The position numbers were made by a program, and so were the translations under genes. Positions 29,425 through 44,218 of a stretch of DNA of 64,000 bases are shown one piece after another (the first letter of the stretch is position 1; the number at the start of each line of letters is the position of its first letter). The stretch is from Burkholderiales bacterium RIFOXYD12_FULL_59_19. GTDB lineage: Bacteria; Pseudomonadota; Gammaproteobacteria; Burkholderiales; Burkholderiaceae_C. Where the stretch lies: NCBI GenBank assembly GCA_001771065.1, contig MESQ01000048.1, positions 1-64,000 on the forward strand, written 5' to 3'. The notes under the pieces were generated by a model. It was not told where the DNA came from and did not search any database. It saw only the letters and a program-made list of their open reading frames with translations.

Positions 29425-29946
29425 TTGAGTTTAAATCGCAGTGAGAAAGAAGCGGTCATCAGTGAAGTGACTGGCCTCGCCGCTAAAGCTCAAACGCTCG
29501 TGATAGCGGAATACCGTGGCATCACGGTCGCTGACATGACCAAATTGCGCTCGACCGCGCGCAGCAGTGGTGTGGAGTTAAGTGTGTTGAAAAACACGCT
29601 GGCCCGCCGCGCTGTCGCAGGCAGCAGCTTTGAAGTTGTGTCCGACCAGATGACCGGTCCGCTGATCTACAGCTTTTCCGAAGATGCAGTGGCTGCCGCA
29701 AAAGTGGTGGCTGACTTCGCGAAAACCAACGCCAAGTTGGTGATTCGCGGTGGTGCATACGGTGGCAAGGCTTTGGACGTCGAGGGCGTGAAGCAATTGG
29801 CAAGCATTCCTTCCAAGGAAGTGTTGCTGGCGCAATTGCTGGGCTTGATGCAGTCTCCTATTTCACGCATTGCGCGTGTGATGGCGGCTTTGGCAGAGCA
29901 AAAAGGCGGCGGCGCAGAAGCCCCCGCAGAGGCCGTTGCAGCATAA
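29425..29946 (+). CDS. rplJ: 50S ribosomal protein L10
   Basis: 173 aa from the TTG at 29425 ([11 protein letters not shown]), 6 bases after AAGGAG; a TTG at 29419 directly abuts that motif and is less likely. Conserved [23 protein letters not shown] and the C-terminal helix that binds L7/L12 dimers. Base of the ribosomal stalk. Confidence 0.95.
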   Translation: MSLNRSEKEAVISEVTGLAAKAQTLVIAEYRGITVADMTKLRSTARSSGVELSVLKNTLARRAVAGSSFEVVSDQMTGPLIYSFSEDAVAAAKVVADFAKTNAKLVIRGGAYGGKALDVEGVKQLASIPSKEVLLAQLLGLMQSPISRIARVMAALAEQKGGGAEAPAEAVAA

Positions 29947-29988
29947 CGCCTGCAATGCACAGAAATTAATCAATTGTTAGGAAACAAA

Positions 29989-30363
29989 ATGGCATTCGAT
30001 AAAGACGCATTTTTGACCGCGCTCGACAGCATGACGGTCATGGAACTCAACGACCTGGTGAAAGCCATCGAAGAGAAATTTGGCGTGAGCGCTGCAGCCA
30101 TGTCTGCACCCGCTGCTGGCGGCGGCGCTGCCGCTGCTGTGGCCGAAGAAAAGACCGAATTCAACGTCGTTCTGCTTGAAGCTGGCGCCCAAAAGGTGTC
30201 GGTCATCAAGGCTGTGCGCGAAATCACCGGTCTGGGCCTCAAGGAAGCCAAGGACATGGTCGACGGCGCACCCAAGAACGTCAAGGAAGGCGTGTCCAAG
30301 GCTGATGCTGAAGCCGCTCTCAAGAAGCTGGTTGACGCTGGTGCCAAGGCTGAACTCAAGTAA
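29989..30363 (+). CDS. rplL: 50S ribosomal protein L7/L12
   Basis: 124 aa from the ATG at 29989 ([12 protein letters not shown]). N-terminal dimerisation helices, Ala/Gly hinge ([16 protein letters not shown]) and the C-terminal factor-binding domain with [27 protein letters not shown] Shine-Dalgarno. Stalk protein that recruits translation GTPases. Confidence 0.97.
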   Translation: MAFDKDAFLTALDSMTVMELNDLVKAIEEKFGVSAAAMSAPAAGGGAAAAVAEEKTEFNVVLLEAGAQKVSVIKAVREITGLGLKEAKDMVDGAPKNVKEGVSKADAEAALKKLVDAGAKAELK

Positions 30364-30376
30364 TTGAGTTTTCCTG

Positions 30377-30419
30377 AGGGCTGGAGTGCCGTGACAGGCC
30401 TCCAGCCTTTGGTGTTTTT
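30377..30419 (+). terminator. Hairpin between rplL and rpoB (likely partial terminator)
   Basis: AGGGCTGGAG (30377-30386) pairs with CTCCAGCCTT (30400-30409), with one G-T pair and an internal GCC/GGC. TTTGGTGTTTTTG follows. In E. coli a partial terminator at this spot lowers rpoBC relative to ribosomal genes. The 239-bp gap to rpoB otherwise holds no gene. Confidence 0.65.
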
Positions 30420-30602
30420 GCAGAACACACTGGAAAGCGACCTTTTGGGGAGTTTTCCAGTGTCTTCTAACCCCGACAGCAGAAGATGCCTTGGTTCGGG
30501 TTGCATGCAAGGTGCAACCGTCCGCCATTGATTGGTAGTGGCCAATCACCAAGCGTTAACGTCGTTCAGGACCACCCCAGTCCTCATTTGCCCGGAGATT
30601 TC

Positions 30603-33600
30603 ATGGCTTATTCATACACCGAACGCAAACGGATACGTAAAAATTTTGGCAGCCGCGACAGCGTGCTCGAGATCCCTTACTTGCTGCAAATGCAAAAAGA
30701 TGCCTACACCGCCTTTTTGCAGGCCGAAGTACCGCAGAAAAAACGTACCGACGAAGGCCTGCAGGCCGCCTTCAATGCGGCGTTCCCGATCGTCTCCCAC
30801 AATGGTTTTGTCGAGATGAAGTACCTCGACTACAACCTGGCCAAACCTGCGTTTGATGTGCGTGAATGTCAGACCCGTGGTCTGACCTATTCGTCGGCCG
30901 TGCGTGCCCGTGTGCAACTGATCATTTATGACCGAGAGTCCTCCACCTCGCAAAACAAGGTGGTCAAGGAAGTCAAGGAACAAGAGGTTTACATGGGCGA
31001 AGTGCCCCTGATGACCGAAAAAGGCTCGTTTGTGATCAATGGCACCGAGCGTGTCATCGTGTCGCAGTTGCACCGCTCACCCGGCGTGTTTTTCGAACAC
31101 GATAAGGGCAAGACCCACAGCTCGGGCAAGCTGTTGTTTTCGGCACGGATCATCCCCTACCGCGGTTCCTGGCTCGACTTCGAGTTCGACCCCAAGGACA
31201 TCCTGTATTTCCGGGTTGACCGTCGCCGCAAGATGCCGGTCACGATTTTGCTCAAGGCCATCGGCCTGAACAACGAGTCGATCTTGGCCAATTTCTTTGT
31301 GAATGACAACTTCCGCCTGATGGACAGCGGGGCTCAGATGGAATTTGTGGCCGAGCGTCTGCGCGGTGAAGTGGCCCGCTTTGACATCACCGATAAGAGC
31401 GGCAAGGTCATTGTGGCCAAGGAAAAACGCGTCACGGTGCGCCACACACGTGAACTGGAGCAGTCTGAAACCACCCATATTTCGGTGCCAGAAGACTTCT
31501 TGGTCGGGCGTGTCGTGGCCCGTAACGTGGTCGACGCCGATACCGGTGAGATTCTGGCCAAGGCCAACGAAGAGCTGACCGAAGTGCTGCTGAAGAAATT
31601 GCGCACCAGCGGTGTGCAAGACCTGGCCTGCATTTATACCAATGAGCTTGACCAGGGCGCCTACATTTCCCAAACCTTGCGCACCGACGAAACGGCTGAC
31701 GAGTTTGCCGCCCGTGTGGCCATCTACCGCATGATGCGCCCAGGCGAGCCACCGACCGAAGACGCCGTGCAAGCCTTGTTCCAGCGCCTGTTTTACAACC
31801 CTGACACCTACGATCTGTCGCGCGTTGGCCGGATGAAGTTCAACGCCAAGATGGGCCGCCCCGAATCCACTGGCCCGATGGTGCTGACCAACGAAGACAT
31901 CCTGGCCGTGGTCAAGGTGTTGGTCGATCTGCGCAACGGCCATGGCCAGGTTGACGACATCGACCACCTTGGCAACCGTCGTGTGCGTTGCGTCGGTGAA
32001 CTGGCCGAAAACCAGTACCGCATGGGTCTGGCCCGGATTGAAAAGGCTGTCAAAGAGCGCCTGGGTCAAGCCGAGCAAGAGCCCCTGATGCCGCACGACC
32101 TGATCAACAGCAAGCCGATTTCGGCTGCGTTGAAAGAATTTTTCGGCGCTTCGCAGTTGTCGCAGTTCATGGACCAGACCAATCCGTTGTCCGAGATCAC
32201 GCACAAGCGTCGCGTTTCGGCGCTTGGCCCAGGTGGCTTGACGCGTGAACGTGCCGGTTTTGAAGTGCGTGACGTGCACGTGACCCATTACGGTCGTGTT
32301 TGCCCGATTGAAACGCCCGAAGGCCCGAACATCGGCCTGATCAACTCGCTGGCTCTGTACGCCCGCCTCAACGACTATGGTTTCATTGAAACGCCGTACC
32401 GCCGTGTGGTCGACGCCAAGGTGACGATGGACATCGACTACCTGTCGGCCATCGAAGAAGGCAAGTACGTGATTGCCCAGGCCAATGCCGTGCTTGACAA
32501 GGAAGGTCGCCTCACCGGTGAGTTGATCTCGGCCCGTGAAGCTGGCGAAACCATCATGGTGTCCGCCGACCGGGTGCAGTACATGGACGTGTCGCCGGCG
32601 CAGATCGTCTCGGTGGCGGCCTCGCTGGTTCCGTTCCTGGAGCACGACGATGCCAACCGCGCCTTGATGGGCGCCAATATGTCGCGTCAGGCTGTGCCAA
32701 TCTTGCGGCCCGAAAAACCGATGGTTGGTACCGGCATCGAGCGTGTTGCCGCGATTGACTCGGGCACCGTGGTGGTTGCCACCCGTGGCGGTGTGGTCGA
32801 CTATGTGGATGCCACCCGTGTCGTGATTCGCGTCAACGACGCCGAAGCGCAGGCCGGTGAAGTGGGCGTGGACATCTACAACCTCATCAAATACCAGCGT
32901 TCCAACCAGAACACCAACATTCACCAGCGTCCGATCGTCAAAAAGGGCGACCATCTGGCCAAGGGCGACGTGATTGCCGACGGCGCCTCCACCGACCTCG
33001 GTGAACTGGCGCTGGGTCAGAACATGCTGATCGGTTTCATGACCTGGAACGGCTACAACTTCGAAGACTCGATCCTGATCAGCGAGCGTGTTGTGGCCGA
33101 AGACCGCTACACCTCGATCCACATTGAAGAGCTGGTCGTGATGGCACGCGACACCAAGCTGGGCGCCGAAGAAATCACGCGCGACATTCCCAACCTGAGC
33201 GAACAGCAACTCAACCGTCTGGACGAGTCGGGCATCATCTACGTGGGTGCAGAAGTGCAACCTGGCGATACGCTGGTCGGCAAGGTCACACCCAAGGGTG
33301 AGACCACACTGACACCCGAAGAAAAACTGCTTCGCGCCATCTTTGGTGAAAAGGCCAGCGACGTCAAAGACACCTCGTTGCGCGTTGACCAGGGTTCACA
33401 AGGCACGGTCATTGACGTGCAGGTGTTCACCCGCGAAGGCATCACCCGTGACCGTCGCGCCCAGCAGATCATCGACGACGAGCTCAAGCGTTTCCGCCTG
33501 GACCTGAATGACCAGCTGCGCATTGTTGAAGCCGATGCCTTTGCCCGTATCGAGAAACTGCTGGTGGGCAAAGCCGCCAACGGCGGCCCGCAAAAGCTGG

Positions 33601-34715
33601 CCAAAGGCACCAAGATTGACGCAGCCTACCTGGCTGCGGTCGAAAAGTTCCACTGGTTTGACATCCGCCCGGCAGACGACGACGTGTCGGCGCAGCTGGA
33701 AAGCATCAAAAACTCGCTGGAACAAACCCGCCACCGGTTCGATTTGGCTTTTGAAGAAAAGCGCAAAAAGCTCACGCAGGGCGACGAGCTGCCCGCAGGC
33801 GTGCTGAAGATGGTCAAGGTTTATGTGGCCGTCAAACGCCATCTGCAACCTGGTGACAAGATGGCCGGTCGCCACGGTAACAAGGGTGTTGTTTCCAAGA
33901 TTGTGCCGGTGGAAGATATGCCGCACATGGCCGACGGTACCCCTTGCGACATCGTGCTGAATCCGCTGGGCGTGCCGTCACGGATGAACGTGGGTCAGGT
34001 GCTCGAAGTCCACCTGGGCTGGGCAGGCAAGGGCATTGGCCAGCGCATCGGCGACATGCTGCAACATGAAAGCCGCGTCGCCGAACTGCGTGAATTCCTG
34101 GGTGAGATCTACAACAGCACGGGACGCAAGGAAGACCTGGCGCAGCTCGACGACAGCCAGTTGCTTGCCATGGCCGAGAACCTGACCAGCGGCATGCCGT
34201 TTGCCACGCCAGTGTTTGACGGTGCCACCGAAGACGAAATTCGCGCCATGCTCAAACTGGCTTACCCTGATGAGCTGGCCGCTGCCAAGGGCCTGACGCC
34301 AACGCGCACCCAGGCTTACCTGTACGACGGCCGCACCGGTGACCGCTTTGAGCGCCCGGTCACGGTGGGCTATATGCACTACCTGAAACTTCACCACCTG
34401 GTGGACGACAAGATGCATGCCCGCTCCACCGGCCCGTACAGCCTGGTCACGCAGCAACCGCTGGGCGGCAAGGCCCAGTTTGGTGGTCAGCGCTTTGGTG
34501 AAATGGAAGTGTGGGCACTCGAAGCCTACGGTGCCGCCTACACCTTGCAGGAAATGCTCACCGTCAAGTCTGACGACGTGCAGGGCCGTACCAAGGTCTA
34601 TGAGAGCATTGTCAAGGGTGAGCACTCGATTGAAGCCGGCATGCCGGAGTCGTTCAACGTGCTGGTCAAGGAAATTCGTTCCCTGGGTCTGGACATTGAA
34701 CTGGAACGTGGCTAA
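30603..34715 (+). CDS. rpoB: DNA-directed RNA polymerase subunit beta
   Basis: 1,370 aa from the ATG at 30603 ([16 protein letters not shown]); the open frame upstream lacks family similarity. The rifampicin region reads [19 protein letters not shown] and [20 protein letters not shown], the sensitive wild-type pattern by inspection. C-terminal [21 protein letters not shown] is intact. Core catalytic subunit. Confidence 0.98.
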   Translation: MAYSYTERKRIRKNFGSRDSVLEIPYLLQMQKDAYTAFLQAEVPQKKRTDEGLQAAFNAAFPIVSHNGFVEMKYLDYNLAKPAFDVRECQTRGLTYSSAVRARVQLIIYDRESSTSQNKVVKEVKEQEVYMGEVPLMTEKGSFVINGTERVIVSQLHRSPGVFFEHDKGKTHSSGKLLFSARIIPYRGSWLDFEFDPKDILYFRVDRRRKMPVTILLKAIGLNNESILANFFVNDNFRLMDSGAQMEFVAERLRGEVARFDITDKSGKVIVAKEKRVTVRHTRELEQSETTHISVPEDFLVGRVVARNVVDADTGEILAKANEELTEVLLKKLRTSGVQDLACIYTNELDQGAYISQTLRTDETADEFAARVAIYRMMRPGEPPTEDAVQALFQRLFYNPDTYDLSRVGRMKFNAKMGRPESTGPMVLTNEDILAVVKVLVDLRNGHGQVDDIDHLGNRRVRCVGELAENQYRMGLARIEKAVKERLGQAEQEPLMPHDLINSKPISAALKEFFGASQLSQFMDQTNPLSEITHKRRVSALGPGGLTRERAGFEVRDVHVTHYGRVCPIETPEGPNIGLINSLALYARLNDYGFIETPYRRVVDAKVTMDIDYLSAIEEGKYVIAQANAVLDKEGRLTGELISAREAGETIMVSADRVQYMDVSPAQIVSVAASLVPFLEHDDANRALMGANMSRQAVPILRPEKPMVGTGIERVAAIDSGTVVVATRGGVVDYVDATRVVIRVNDAEAQAGEVGVDIYNLIKYQRSNQNTNIHQRPIVKKGDHLAKGDVIADGASTDLGELALGQNMLIGFMTWNGYNFEDSILISERVVAEDRYTSIHIEELVVMARDTKLGAEEITRDIPNLSEQQLNRLDESGIIYVGAEVQPGDTLVGKVTPKGETTLTPEEKLLRAIFGEKASDVKDTSLRVDQGSQGTVIDVQVFTREGITRDRRAQQIIDDELKRFRLDLNDQLRIVEADAFARIEKLLVGKAANGGPQKLAKGTKIDAAYLAAVEKFHWFDIRPADDDVSAQLESIKNSLEQTRHRFDLAFEEKRKKLTQGDELPAGVLKMVKVYVAVKRHLQPGDKMAGRHGNKGVVSKIVPVEDMPHMADGTPCDIVLNPLGVPSRMNVGQVLEVHLGWAGKGIGQRIGDMLQHESRVAELREFLGEIYNSTGRKEDLAQLDDSQLLAMAENLTSGMPFATPVFDGATEDEIRAMLKLAYPDELAAAKGLTPTRTQAYLYDGRTGDRFERPVTVGYMHYLKLHHLVDDKMHARSTGPYSLVTQQPLGGKAQFGGQRFGEMEVWALEAYGAAYTLQEMLTVKSDDVQGRTKVYESIVKGEHSIEAGMPESFNVLVKEIRSLGLDIELERG

Positions 34716-34739
34716 TCGCACAAAAGACAAGGATTTATT

Positions 34740-38960
<4,221 letters not shown>

Positions 38961-38979
38961 TTGATGTTTGATTCAAGAG

Positions 38980-39019
38980 CGCCTCATGCCCCTTGAATAA
39001 GGGCCTGAGGCGTTTTTTT
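38980..39019 (+). terminator. Intrinsic terminator of the rpoBC operon
   Basis: CGCCTCA (38980-38986) pairs with TGAGGCG (39006-39012); inside, GCCC/GGGC; seven Ts follow (39013-39019). Confidence 0.95.
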
Positions 39020-39029
39020 GAGTTAAATC

Positions 39030-40352
39030 ATGACCCCCCCCCCCCAGATTCCGCTGTGGCGACAACTGCAGGCCAGCGCCCATGTGTTGCAGGCCATGCG
39101 CTCAGGCGCGTCCGGCACCGCTGCCATCAGTGCGGTCGATGCGGCGCTGCGCCCAGGGGTGCAGGCGCTGAGCTTTGCGGTGTGGCGCAATTTGGGCCAG
39201 GCCCAGGCGCTGCGTCTGCTGCTGGCGCCGCGCAAACCCTCACCGCAAATCGACGCTTTGCTGTGCAACGCGCTCGCGCTGCTGTCGCAACCGGGTGATG
39301 CCGTCTACGACGCTTTTACCCTGGTCAACCAGACCGTGGAAGCCGCCAAGAAAAGCCCTAAACTAAAAAACCAGGCGGGCTTTGTCAATGCCTGTTTGCG
39401 GCGTTTTTTACGCGAGCAGTCGGCCCTGATGGCGCAGGTGGCGCATGACCCAGTCGCGCGCTGGAACCATCCCGCCTGGTGGCTGGCCCAAGTGCAGACG
39501 GAGTGGCCGACACAGTGGCAAACGATTCTGGCCGCCAACAATGCCCAGGCGCCCATGGTGTTGCGCGTGAACACCCGGCGCATCAGCGTGGCTGATTACC
39601 TGCGTTTGCTAGAAGCGGCCGGTCTGGCGGCCAAGCCGCTGGGTCTGGTGGGCGTGGTGCTGCAGGCGGCCACTGCGGTGCAGCAGATTCCGGGTTTTAC
39701 CGACGGTCTGGTGTCGGTGCAGGACAGCGCGGCGCAATGGGCGGCCCCGTTGCTGTTGTCGGGCCTGACCGGCCAGGCGCCGCTGCAGGTGCTGGATGCC
39801 TGCGCGGCCCCCGGCGGCAAAACGGCCCATCTGCTGGAATATGCCGACGTGACGGTGACCGCGCTCGACATCGACGCCCAGCGTTGCCAGCGCATCCACG
39901 ACAACCTGCAGCGCCTTGGCCTTGCTGCCCGGGTGCTGGCAGCCGACGCCGCTGATGTACCGAGCTGGTGGCAGGGCCAGCCCTTTGATGCCATCTTGCT
40001 TGACGCTCCCTGCTCCGGCTCGGGGGTGGTGCGCCGTCACCCCGACATCCGTTGGTTGCGCCGCCCCACCGATGCGGCACAGCTGGCGCGTCAGCAGGCC
40101 CGGCTGTTGGCGGTGTTGTGGCCCCTGCTGAAGCCCGGGGGTCGCTTGTTGTACTGTACCTGTTCGGTTTTTCAGGCCGAAGGCCAGGGCCAGATCCAGG
40201 CGTTTCTTGACAGCAACAACAACGCCACCCTATTGCCCTCACCCGGGCATTTGTTGCCGGGCCTGCCGGTGCAATGGCCGGGTCTGGTTGACAATCCAAG
40301 TCATGAGCATGATGGTTTTTATTACGCGTTGCTGCAAAAGTCTGCTGCCTAA
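39030..40352 (+). CDS. rsmB: 16S rRNA (cytosine-967-C5)-methyltransferase
   Basis: 440 aa. N-terminal NusB-like helical domain (VDAALRPGVQALSFAVWRNL, NALALLSQ, VNQTVEAAKKSPKLKNQAGFVNACLRRFLRE) and a SAM-dependent methyltransferase domain: DACAAPGGKTAHLLE, DIDAQR, LDAPCSGSGVVRRHPDIRW (PC motif) and the nucleophile Cys in LLYCTCSVFQAEG. Codons 2-6 contain a run of 12 C, a slippage-prone tract just after the start. Overlaps the DUF4390 gene by 50 bases. Confidence 0.95.
   Translation: MTPPPQIPLWRQLQASAHVLQAMRSGASGTAAISAVDAALRPGVQALSFAVWRNLGQAQALRLLLAPRKPSPQIDALLCNALALLSQPGDAVYDAFTLVNQTVEAAKKSPKLKNQAGFVNACLRRFLREQSALMAQVAHDPVARWNHPAWWLAQVQTEWPTQWQTILAANNAQAPMVLRVNTRRISVADYLRLLEAAGLAAKPLGLVGVVLQAATAVQQIPGFTDGLVSVQDSAAQWAAPLLLSGLTGQAPLQVLDACAAPGGKTAHLLEYADVTVTALDIDAQRCQRIHDNLQRLGLAARVLAADAADVPSWWQGQPFDAILLDAPCSGSGVVRRHPDIRWLRRPTDAAQLARQQARLLAVLWPLLKPGGRLLYCTCSVFQAEGQGQIQAFLDSNNNATLLPSPGHLLPGLPVQWPGLVDNPSHEHDGFYYALLQKSAA
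39034..39045 (+). repeat. Poly-C tract (12 C) in the rsmB start region
   Basis: ATGA followed by 12 consecutive C. Gain or loss of one C shifts the rsmB frame at codon 6. No upstream in-frame start would bypass it. Confidence 0.95.
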
Positions 40353-40941
40353 CCTGTTGCTGGGTTGGCTGGCCACGGCTGTGCTGGGCTTAAGCGTGGC
40401 GCTGGCGCAGACGCCCGTCGGCATGGAGCGGCCGCTGCTTCGGTTGGAGCGTGCCGACGATGCGCTTTGGCTTTCTACCCAGCTCCAGTTTGATTTGTCG
40501 CCAGCCGTGGTGGACGCCCTGCACAAAGGCATTCCGATATTTTTTGTGGCCGAAGCCGACGTGTTGCGTGAACGCTGGTACTGGATCAACCAGAAAGTTG
40601 TCACCGCCAAGCGCCAGTTCCGGCTGGCCTACCAGCCCTTGACCAACCGCTGGCGGCTCAACATTAGTTCGGGCGAGGTGGTGGAAGCTGCGCTGGGCTT
40701 GGCCTTGAACCAGAATTTTGACACCTGGGGTGAGGCACTCAACACTGTGCGCCGTATCAGTCGCTGGAAAATTGCCGACGCTTCCGAGTTGGCGCCCAAT
40801 GGCCGCTACCTGATTGAGTTTCGTTTCAGGCTTGACCTGGCGCAACTGCCCCGGCCCCTGCAAATAGGCACCCTGGGCCAGTCCGACTGGTCGGTGGCGC
40901 TGGCCAGCGAGCAAGTACTGGAAGGCGAGCAGGGCAAATGA
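40303..40941 (+). CDS. DUF4390 secreted/periplasmic protein
   Basis: 212 aa from the ATG at 40303; ATGs at 40309 and 40312 are alternatives. N-terminal signal peptide (LLLGWLATAVLGLSVALA, probable cleavage after ALA-Q). The rest is beta-rich and matches the DUF4390 pattern: ALHKGIPIFFVAEADVLRERWYW, RQFRLAYQPLTNRWRL and YLIEFRFRLDLAQLPRPLQ. Function unknown; the family usually stands between rsmB and ntrY in betaproteobacteria, as here. It overlaps rsmB by 50 bases and ntrY by 4 (ATGA). Confidence 0.85.
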   Translation: MSMMVFITRCCKSLLPNLLLGWLATAVLGLSVALAQTPVGMERPLLRLERADDALWLSTQLQFDLSPAVVDALHKGIPIFFVAEADVLRERWYWINQKVVTAKRQFRLAYQPLTNRWRLNISSGEVVEAALGLALNQNFDTWGEALNTVRRISRWKIADASELAPNGRYLIEFRFRLDLAQLPRPLQIGTLGQSDWSVALASEQVLEGEQGK

Positions 40942-43214
40942 AGCAAGCCTTGGCCACACCGCCTGCCGCCCACTCCCGCTCGGTACGCTGGCTGCTGGGT
41001 CTGGGCCTGGTCGCTATGGTGGCGATTGGCCTGGTGTTGTTGTTTTTGCTGACCCAGGCCACGACCAATCGTGAACTCTACGAGCAAAACTATGCCCGCC
41101 TGTTTGCCGTCAATGTGGTGGTGGCGCTGTTGCTGCTGGGCGTCATTGCCTGGATCGCGGTGCGCCTGGTGCGGCGCGTGGTGCAGAAAAAATTTGGCAG
41201 CCGTCTGTTGGTCAAACTGGCGGCTGTTTTCGCGCTGGCGGGCTTTGCCCCCGGCATGCTGATTTACGTGGTGTCTTACCAGTTTGTTACGCGCTCAATA
41301 GAAAGTTGGTTTGATGTCAAGGTCGAGGGGGCACTGAACGCTGGCCTGAATCTGGGCCGTACCACGCTGGAGGCCCTCTCAAACGACCTGTCTGCCAAGG
41401 CACGCGCGGGCGCGGCGCAACTGTCAGATACGCCCGATTTCAGCGCCGCCCTGCCGCTGGAGCGTGCGCGCGTGGCCGTAGGGGCCGACGATTTGATGCT
41501 CTGGGGGGGCGCCGGGCGGCTCATTGCTGCGGCGGGCCAATCACGCTACCAGCTTAACCCCGAGCTGCCCAGTGCGCAGCAATTCAGGGCCGCCCGCGAC
41601 CAGCGCGTCATCACCTGGATCGAGGGGCTCGATGATGCCGAGCCCGGCGCGGCGGCCCGGGTCAAGGCCTTGGCGCTCATTACCAGCGATCAATTGGGGC
41701 TTTTCAACGAGCCGCGCTACCTGTTGGCGGTCAAGGCGCTGCCTGACACGCTGGTGGCCAATGCCCTGGCCGTGATGCAGGCCAACCGCGAATACCAGGA
41801 GCGTGCGCTGGCCCGCGACGGCTTGCGCCGCATGTACATCGGCACCCTCACCTTGAGCTTGTTCATGGCGGTGTTTGGGGCGGTCTTGCTGGCGGTGGTG
41901 CTGGGCAACCAGCTGGCCCGGCCCTTGCTGTTGCTGGCCGACGGGGTGCGAGAAGTGGCCGCTGGCGACCTCACGCCCAAATCCTATTTGAGTGGCAGTG
42001 ACGAGCTCGACGGTTTGACCCGTTCGTTTGCCCAGATGACCCAGCAGTTGGCGGATGCGCGCCAATCGGTGCAGACCAGCATGGCGCAGGTGAGTGCGGC
42101 GCACGCCAATCTGCAGACCATTTTGGACAACCTCACCGCGGGTGTCATGGTGCTCGATGCCAACGGTCTGATCTGCGCCGCCAACCCCGGTGCCACCCGT
42201 ATTTTGCGGGTGCCGCTGGCCGCACACCAAGGCCAGGCGCTGGCCCAGATCGAAGGACTACAGACTTTCGGCCAGCAGGTGCAGGAGCAATTTGACAGCT
42301 TTTTCAGCCCCCATGGGGAACGCACGCTGGACCATTGGCAGCAGTCCTTTGAGCTTGGCGGCATCGGTCGGGCCCAGAGCGGACGTCCGGCCCATGATGT
42401 GATCACTCTGGTGACGCGGGGAGCTGAGCTGCCCGGCGAGCAGCGCTTGCTGGTGTTTGACGACATTTCAGAAATTGTGTCGGCCCAAAGGTCGCAGGCC
42501 TGGGGTGAAGTGGCGCGACGGCTGGCCCATGAGATCAAAAACCCACTGACACCGATCCAGCTTTCTGCCGAGCGGCTGGAGATGAAACTCACAGGCAAAC
42601 TGGGTGCTACCGAGCAGGCCATGCTGACCAAATCGGTCAAAACCATCGTCGACCAGGTCGACGCCATGAAGCGACTGGTCAATGAGTTCCGCGACTACGC
42701 GCGCCTGCCTGCGGCCGAACTCAAGCCGCTCAATCTCAACGAGCTGGTCATCGATGTACTGCACTTGTATGCCGACGACTTGGGGCAGGTTCCCGTCAAG
42801 ACCGAGCTGGACCCCGATTGCCCGTACATTCTGGGCGACACTCAGCAATTGCGCCAGGTGCTGCACAACCTGTTGCAGAACGCGCAAGACGCCACCCTGA
42901 GCGCTGGGCATGCCGATGCCGCGCACGCCGTGCTGGTCAAGACCCAGTGGCAAGCCAACGCGCGCCGGGTGCGCCTGCTGGTGCAAGACTGCGGCACCGG
43001 GTTTCCTGATCACATCCTGAAACGGGCCTTTGAGCCTTATGTGACCACCAAGGACAAAGGCACAGGGCTGGGCTTGGCCGTGGTCAAAAAAATAGCCGAC
43101 GAACATGCCAGCCGGGTGGCCATTTCCAACCGGGTGCACCACGACCAAATCGTGGGTGCCCAAGTGTCGGTATCATTCGCTATTGCCCCTGCGTCAGGGC
43201 TTCAGACAAGTTGA
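40938..43214 (+). CDS. ntrY: NtrY-like sensor histidine kinase
   Basis: 758 aa. Three N-terminal membrane segments (about residues 19-39, 58-78 and 92-112), a periplasmic sensor, a fourth segment (about 299-320), HAMP (LARPLLLLADGVREVAAGDLT), PAS (ILDNLTAGVMVLDANG), the phosphoacceptor His in LAHEIKNPLTPIQLSAERL and ATPase boxes N (LLQNAQDA), G1 (DCGTGF) and G2 (GTGLGLAVVKKI). In relatives NtrYX affects nitrogen and redox responses. Operon with DUF4390 and ntrX. Confidence 0.93.
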   Translation: MKQALATPPAAHSRSVRWLLGLGLVAMVAIGLVLLFLLTQATTNRELYEQNYARLFAVNVVVALLLLGVIAWIAVRLVRRVVQKKFGSRLLVKLAAVFALAGFAPGMLIYVVSYQFVTRSIESWFDVKVEGALNAGLNLGRTTLEALSNDLSAKARAGAAQLSDTPDFSAALPLERARVAVGADDLMLWGGAGRLIAAAGQSRYQLNPELPSAQQFRAARDQRVITWIEGLDDAEPGAAARVKALALITSDQLGLFNEPRYLLAVKALPDTLVANALAVMQANREYQERALARDGLRRMYIGTLTLSLFMAVFGAVLLAVVLGNQLARPLLLLADGVREVAAGDLTPKSYLSGSDELDGLTRSFAQMTQQLADARQSVQTSMAQVSAAHANLQTILDNLTAGVMVLDANGLICAANPGATRILRVPLAAHQGQALAQIEGLQTFGQQVQEQFDSFFSPHGERTLDHWQQSFELGGIGRAQSGRPAHDVITLVTRGAELPGEQRLLVFDDISEIVSAQRSQAWGEVARRLAHEIKNPLTPIQLSAERLEMKLTGKLGATEQAMLTKSVKTIVDQVDAMKRLVNEFRDYARLPAAELKPLNLNELVIDVLHLYADDLGQVPVKTELDPDCPYILGDTQQLRQVLHNLLQNAQDATLSAGHADAAHAVLVKTQWQANARRVRLLVQDCGTGFPDHILKRAFEPYVTTKDKGTGLGLAVVKKIADEHASRVAISNRVHHDQIVGAQVSVSFAIAPASGLQTS

Positions 43215-43255
43215 CGTGACAAGGCTGATGCGATTTTTAAGGGAATCATAAGTAC

Positions 43256-43927
43256 ATGGCTAACATATTGGTAGTGGACGACGAACTCGGTATTCGCGAC
43301 CTGTTGTGCGAGATTCTCAACGACGAAGGTCATACCGTGGAGCTGGCAGAAAATGCCGCGCAGGCGCGTGCTGCCCGCCTGCGAGAAGCACCCGACCTGG
43401 TCTTGCTCGACATCTGGATGCCAGACACCGACGGCGTAACCTTGCTCAAGGAATGGTCCACCTCGGGGGCCCTGACCATGCCGGTGATCATGATGAGCGG
43501 CCACGCCACCATTGACACTGCGGTCGAAGCCACGCGTATTGGTGCTTTGGCCTTTCTGGAAAAGCCTATCACCCTGCAAAAGCTGCTCAAGGCCGTGGAG
43601 CAGGGTTTGACCCGTGGTGCCCTGCGCAAACTCACGCAGTCGACCCCGTCCGTGGCGATGAAGGCCAGCACCATTGCGCTGGCGGACATGCCCGTGAGCG
43701 TAGCTGATCTGGCGCCCCAGCCTGGCTTGCAAGCGATGCAAAACTTCATGCTCGACAAGCCGTTGCGCGAAGGCCGTGACGAATACGAAAAAGCTTACTT
43801 TGAGTTTCATCTGGCCAAAGAAAACGGCTCCATGACCCGTGTTGCCGAAAAGACCGGGCTGGAGCGCACCCACCTGTACCGCAAGCTCAAGCAACTGGGT
43901 GTTGACTTGACCCGCAAACGCGGTTGA
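43256..43927 (+). CDS. NtrX-like response regulator, short form (REC + Fis HTH)
   Basis: 223 aa. Receiver domain with acidic pocket VVDDE, phosphoacceptor Asp in LVLLDIWMPD and Lys in FLEKPI. A linker of about 60 residues leads to a C-terminal Fis-type HTH (VAEKTGLERTHLYRKLKQLG). It lacks the AAA+ sigma-54 ATPase (no GAFTGA) that full NtrX (about 450 aa) has, so it cannot open sigma-54 promoters. Probably phosphorylated by NtrY, whose gene ends 41 bases upstream. Confidence 0.9.
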   Translation: MANILVVDDELGIRDLLCEILNDEGHTVELAENAAQARAARLREAPDLVLLDIWMPDTDGVTLLKEWSTSGALTMPVIMMSGHATIDTAVEATRIGALAFLEKPITLQKLLKAVEQGLTRGALRKLTQSTPSVAMKASTIALADMPVSVADLAPQPGLQAMQNFMLDKPLREGRDEYEKAYFEFHLAKENGSMTRVAEKTGLERTHLYRKLKQLGVDLTRKRG

Positions 43928-43982
43928 AAAATCAAGCTGGCGGCTCAAAATAGCCCTTTGCGCTGCTAGAATACGCCGCTTA

Positions 43983-44058
43983 GGCCTGGTAGCTCAGTCG
44001 GTAGAGCAGAGGATTGAAAATCCTTGTGTCGGTGGTTCGATTCCGCCCCGGGCCACCA
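43983..44058 (+). tRNA. pheT: tRNA-Phe (GAA)
   Basis: 76 nt with encoded CCA. Acceptor GGCCTGG pairs with CCGGGCC (one T-G pair); anticodon GAA in TTGAAAA; T loop GGTTCGATTCC. TAGAAT (43967-43972) is a likely -10. Confidence 0.96.
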
Positions 44059-44067
44059 GTATCCATG

Positions 44068-44103
44068 CGCCCCAGCGCCCTTTTCGGGTTCTGGGGCGTT
44101 TCT
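44068..44103 (+). terminator. Terminator after tRNA-Phe
   Basis: CGCCCCAG (44068-44075) pairs with CTGGGGCG (44091-44098), followed by TTTCT. Confidence 0.75.
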
Positions 44104-44218
44104 ACATTTCAAGCCGATTTTCTACAATTCTTTGATTTGTTCTCTGGCTCCGGCGCGATATCGAAGACTTCGAACTCGCGCACTGATGATGTCACAAGGT
44201 GGCTTCTAGAATACGTGC

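Noticed and set aside
43983-44058. tRNA-Phe as integration site for the DUF3800/integrase region
   Set aside because: I found no second copy of the tRNA-Phe 3' end in the window, whereas tRNA-Arg has a perfect one.
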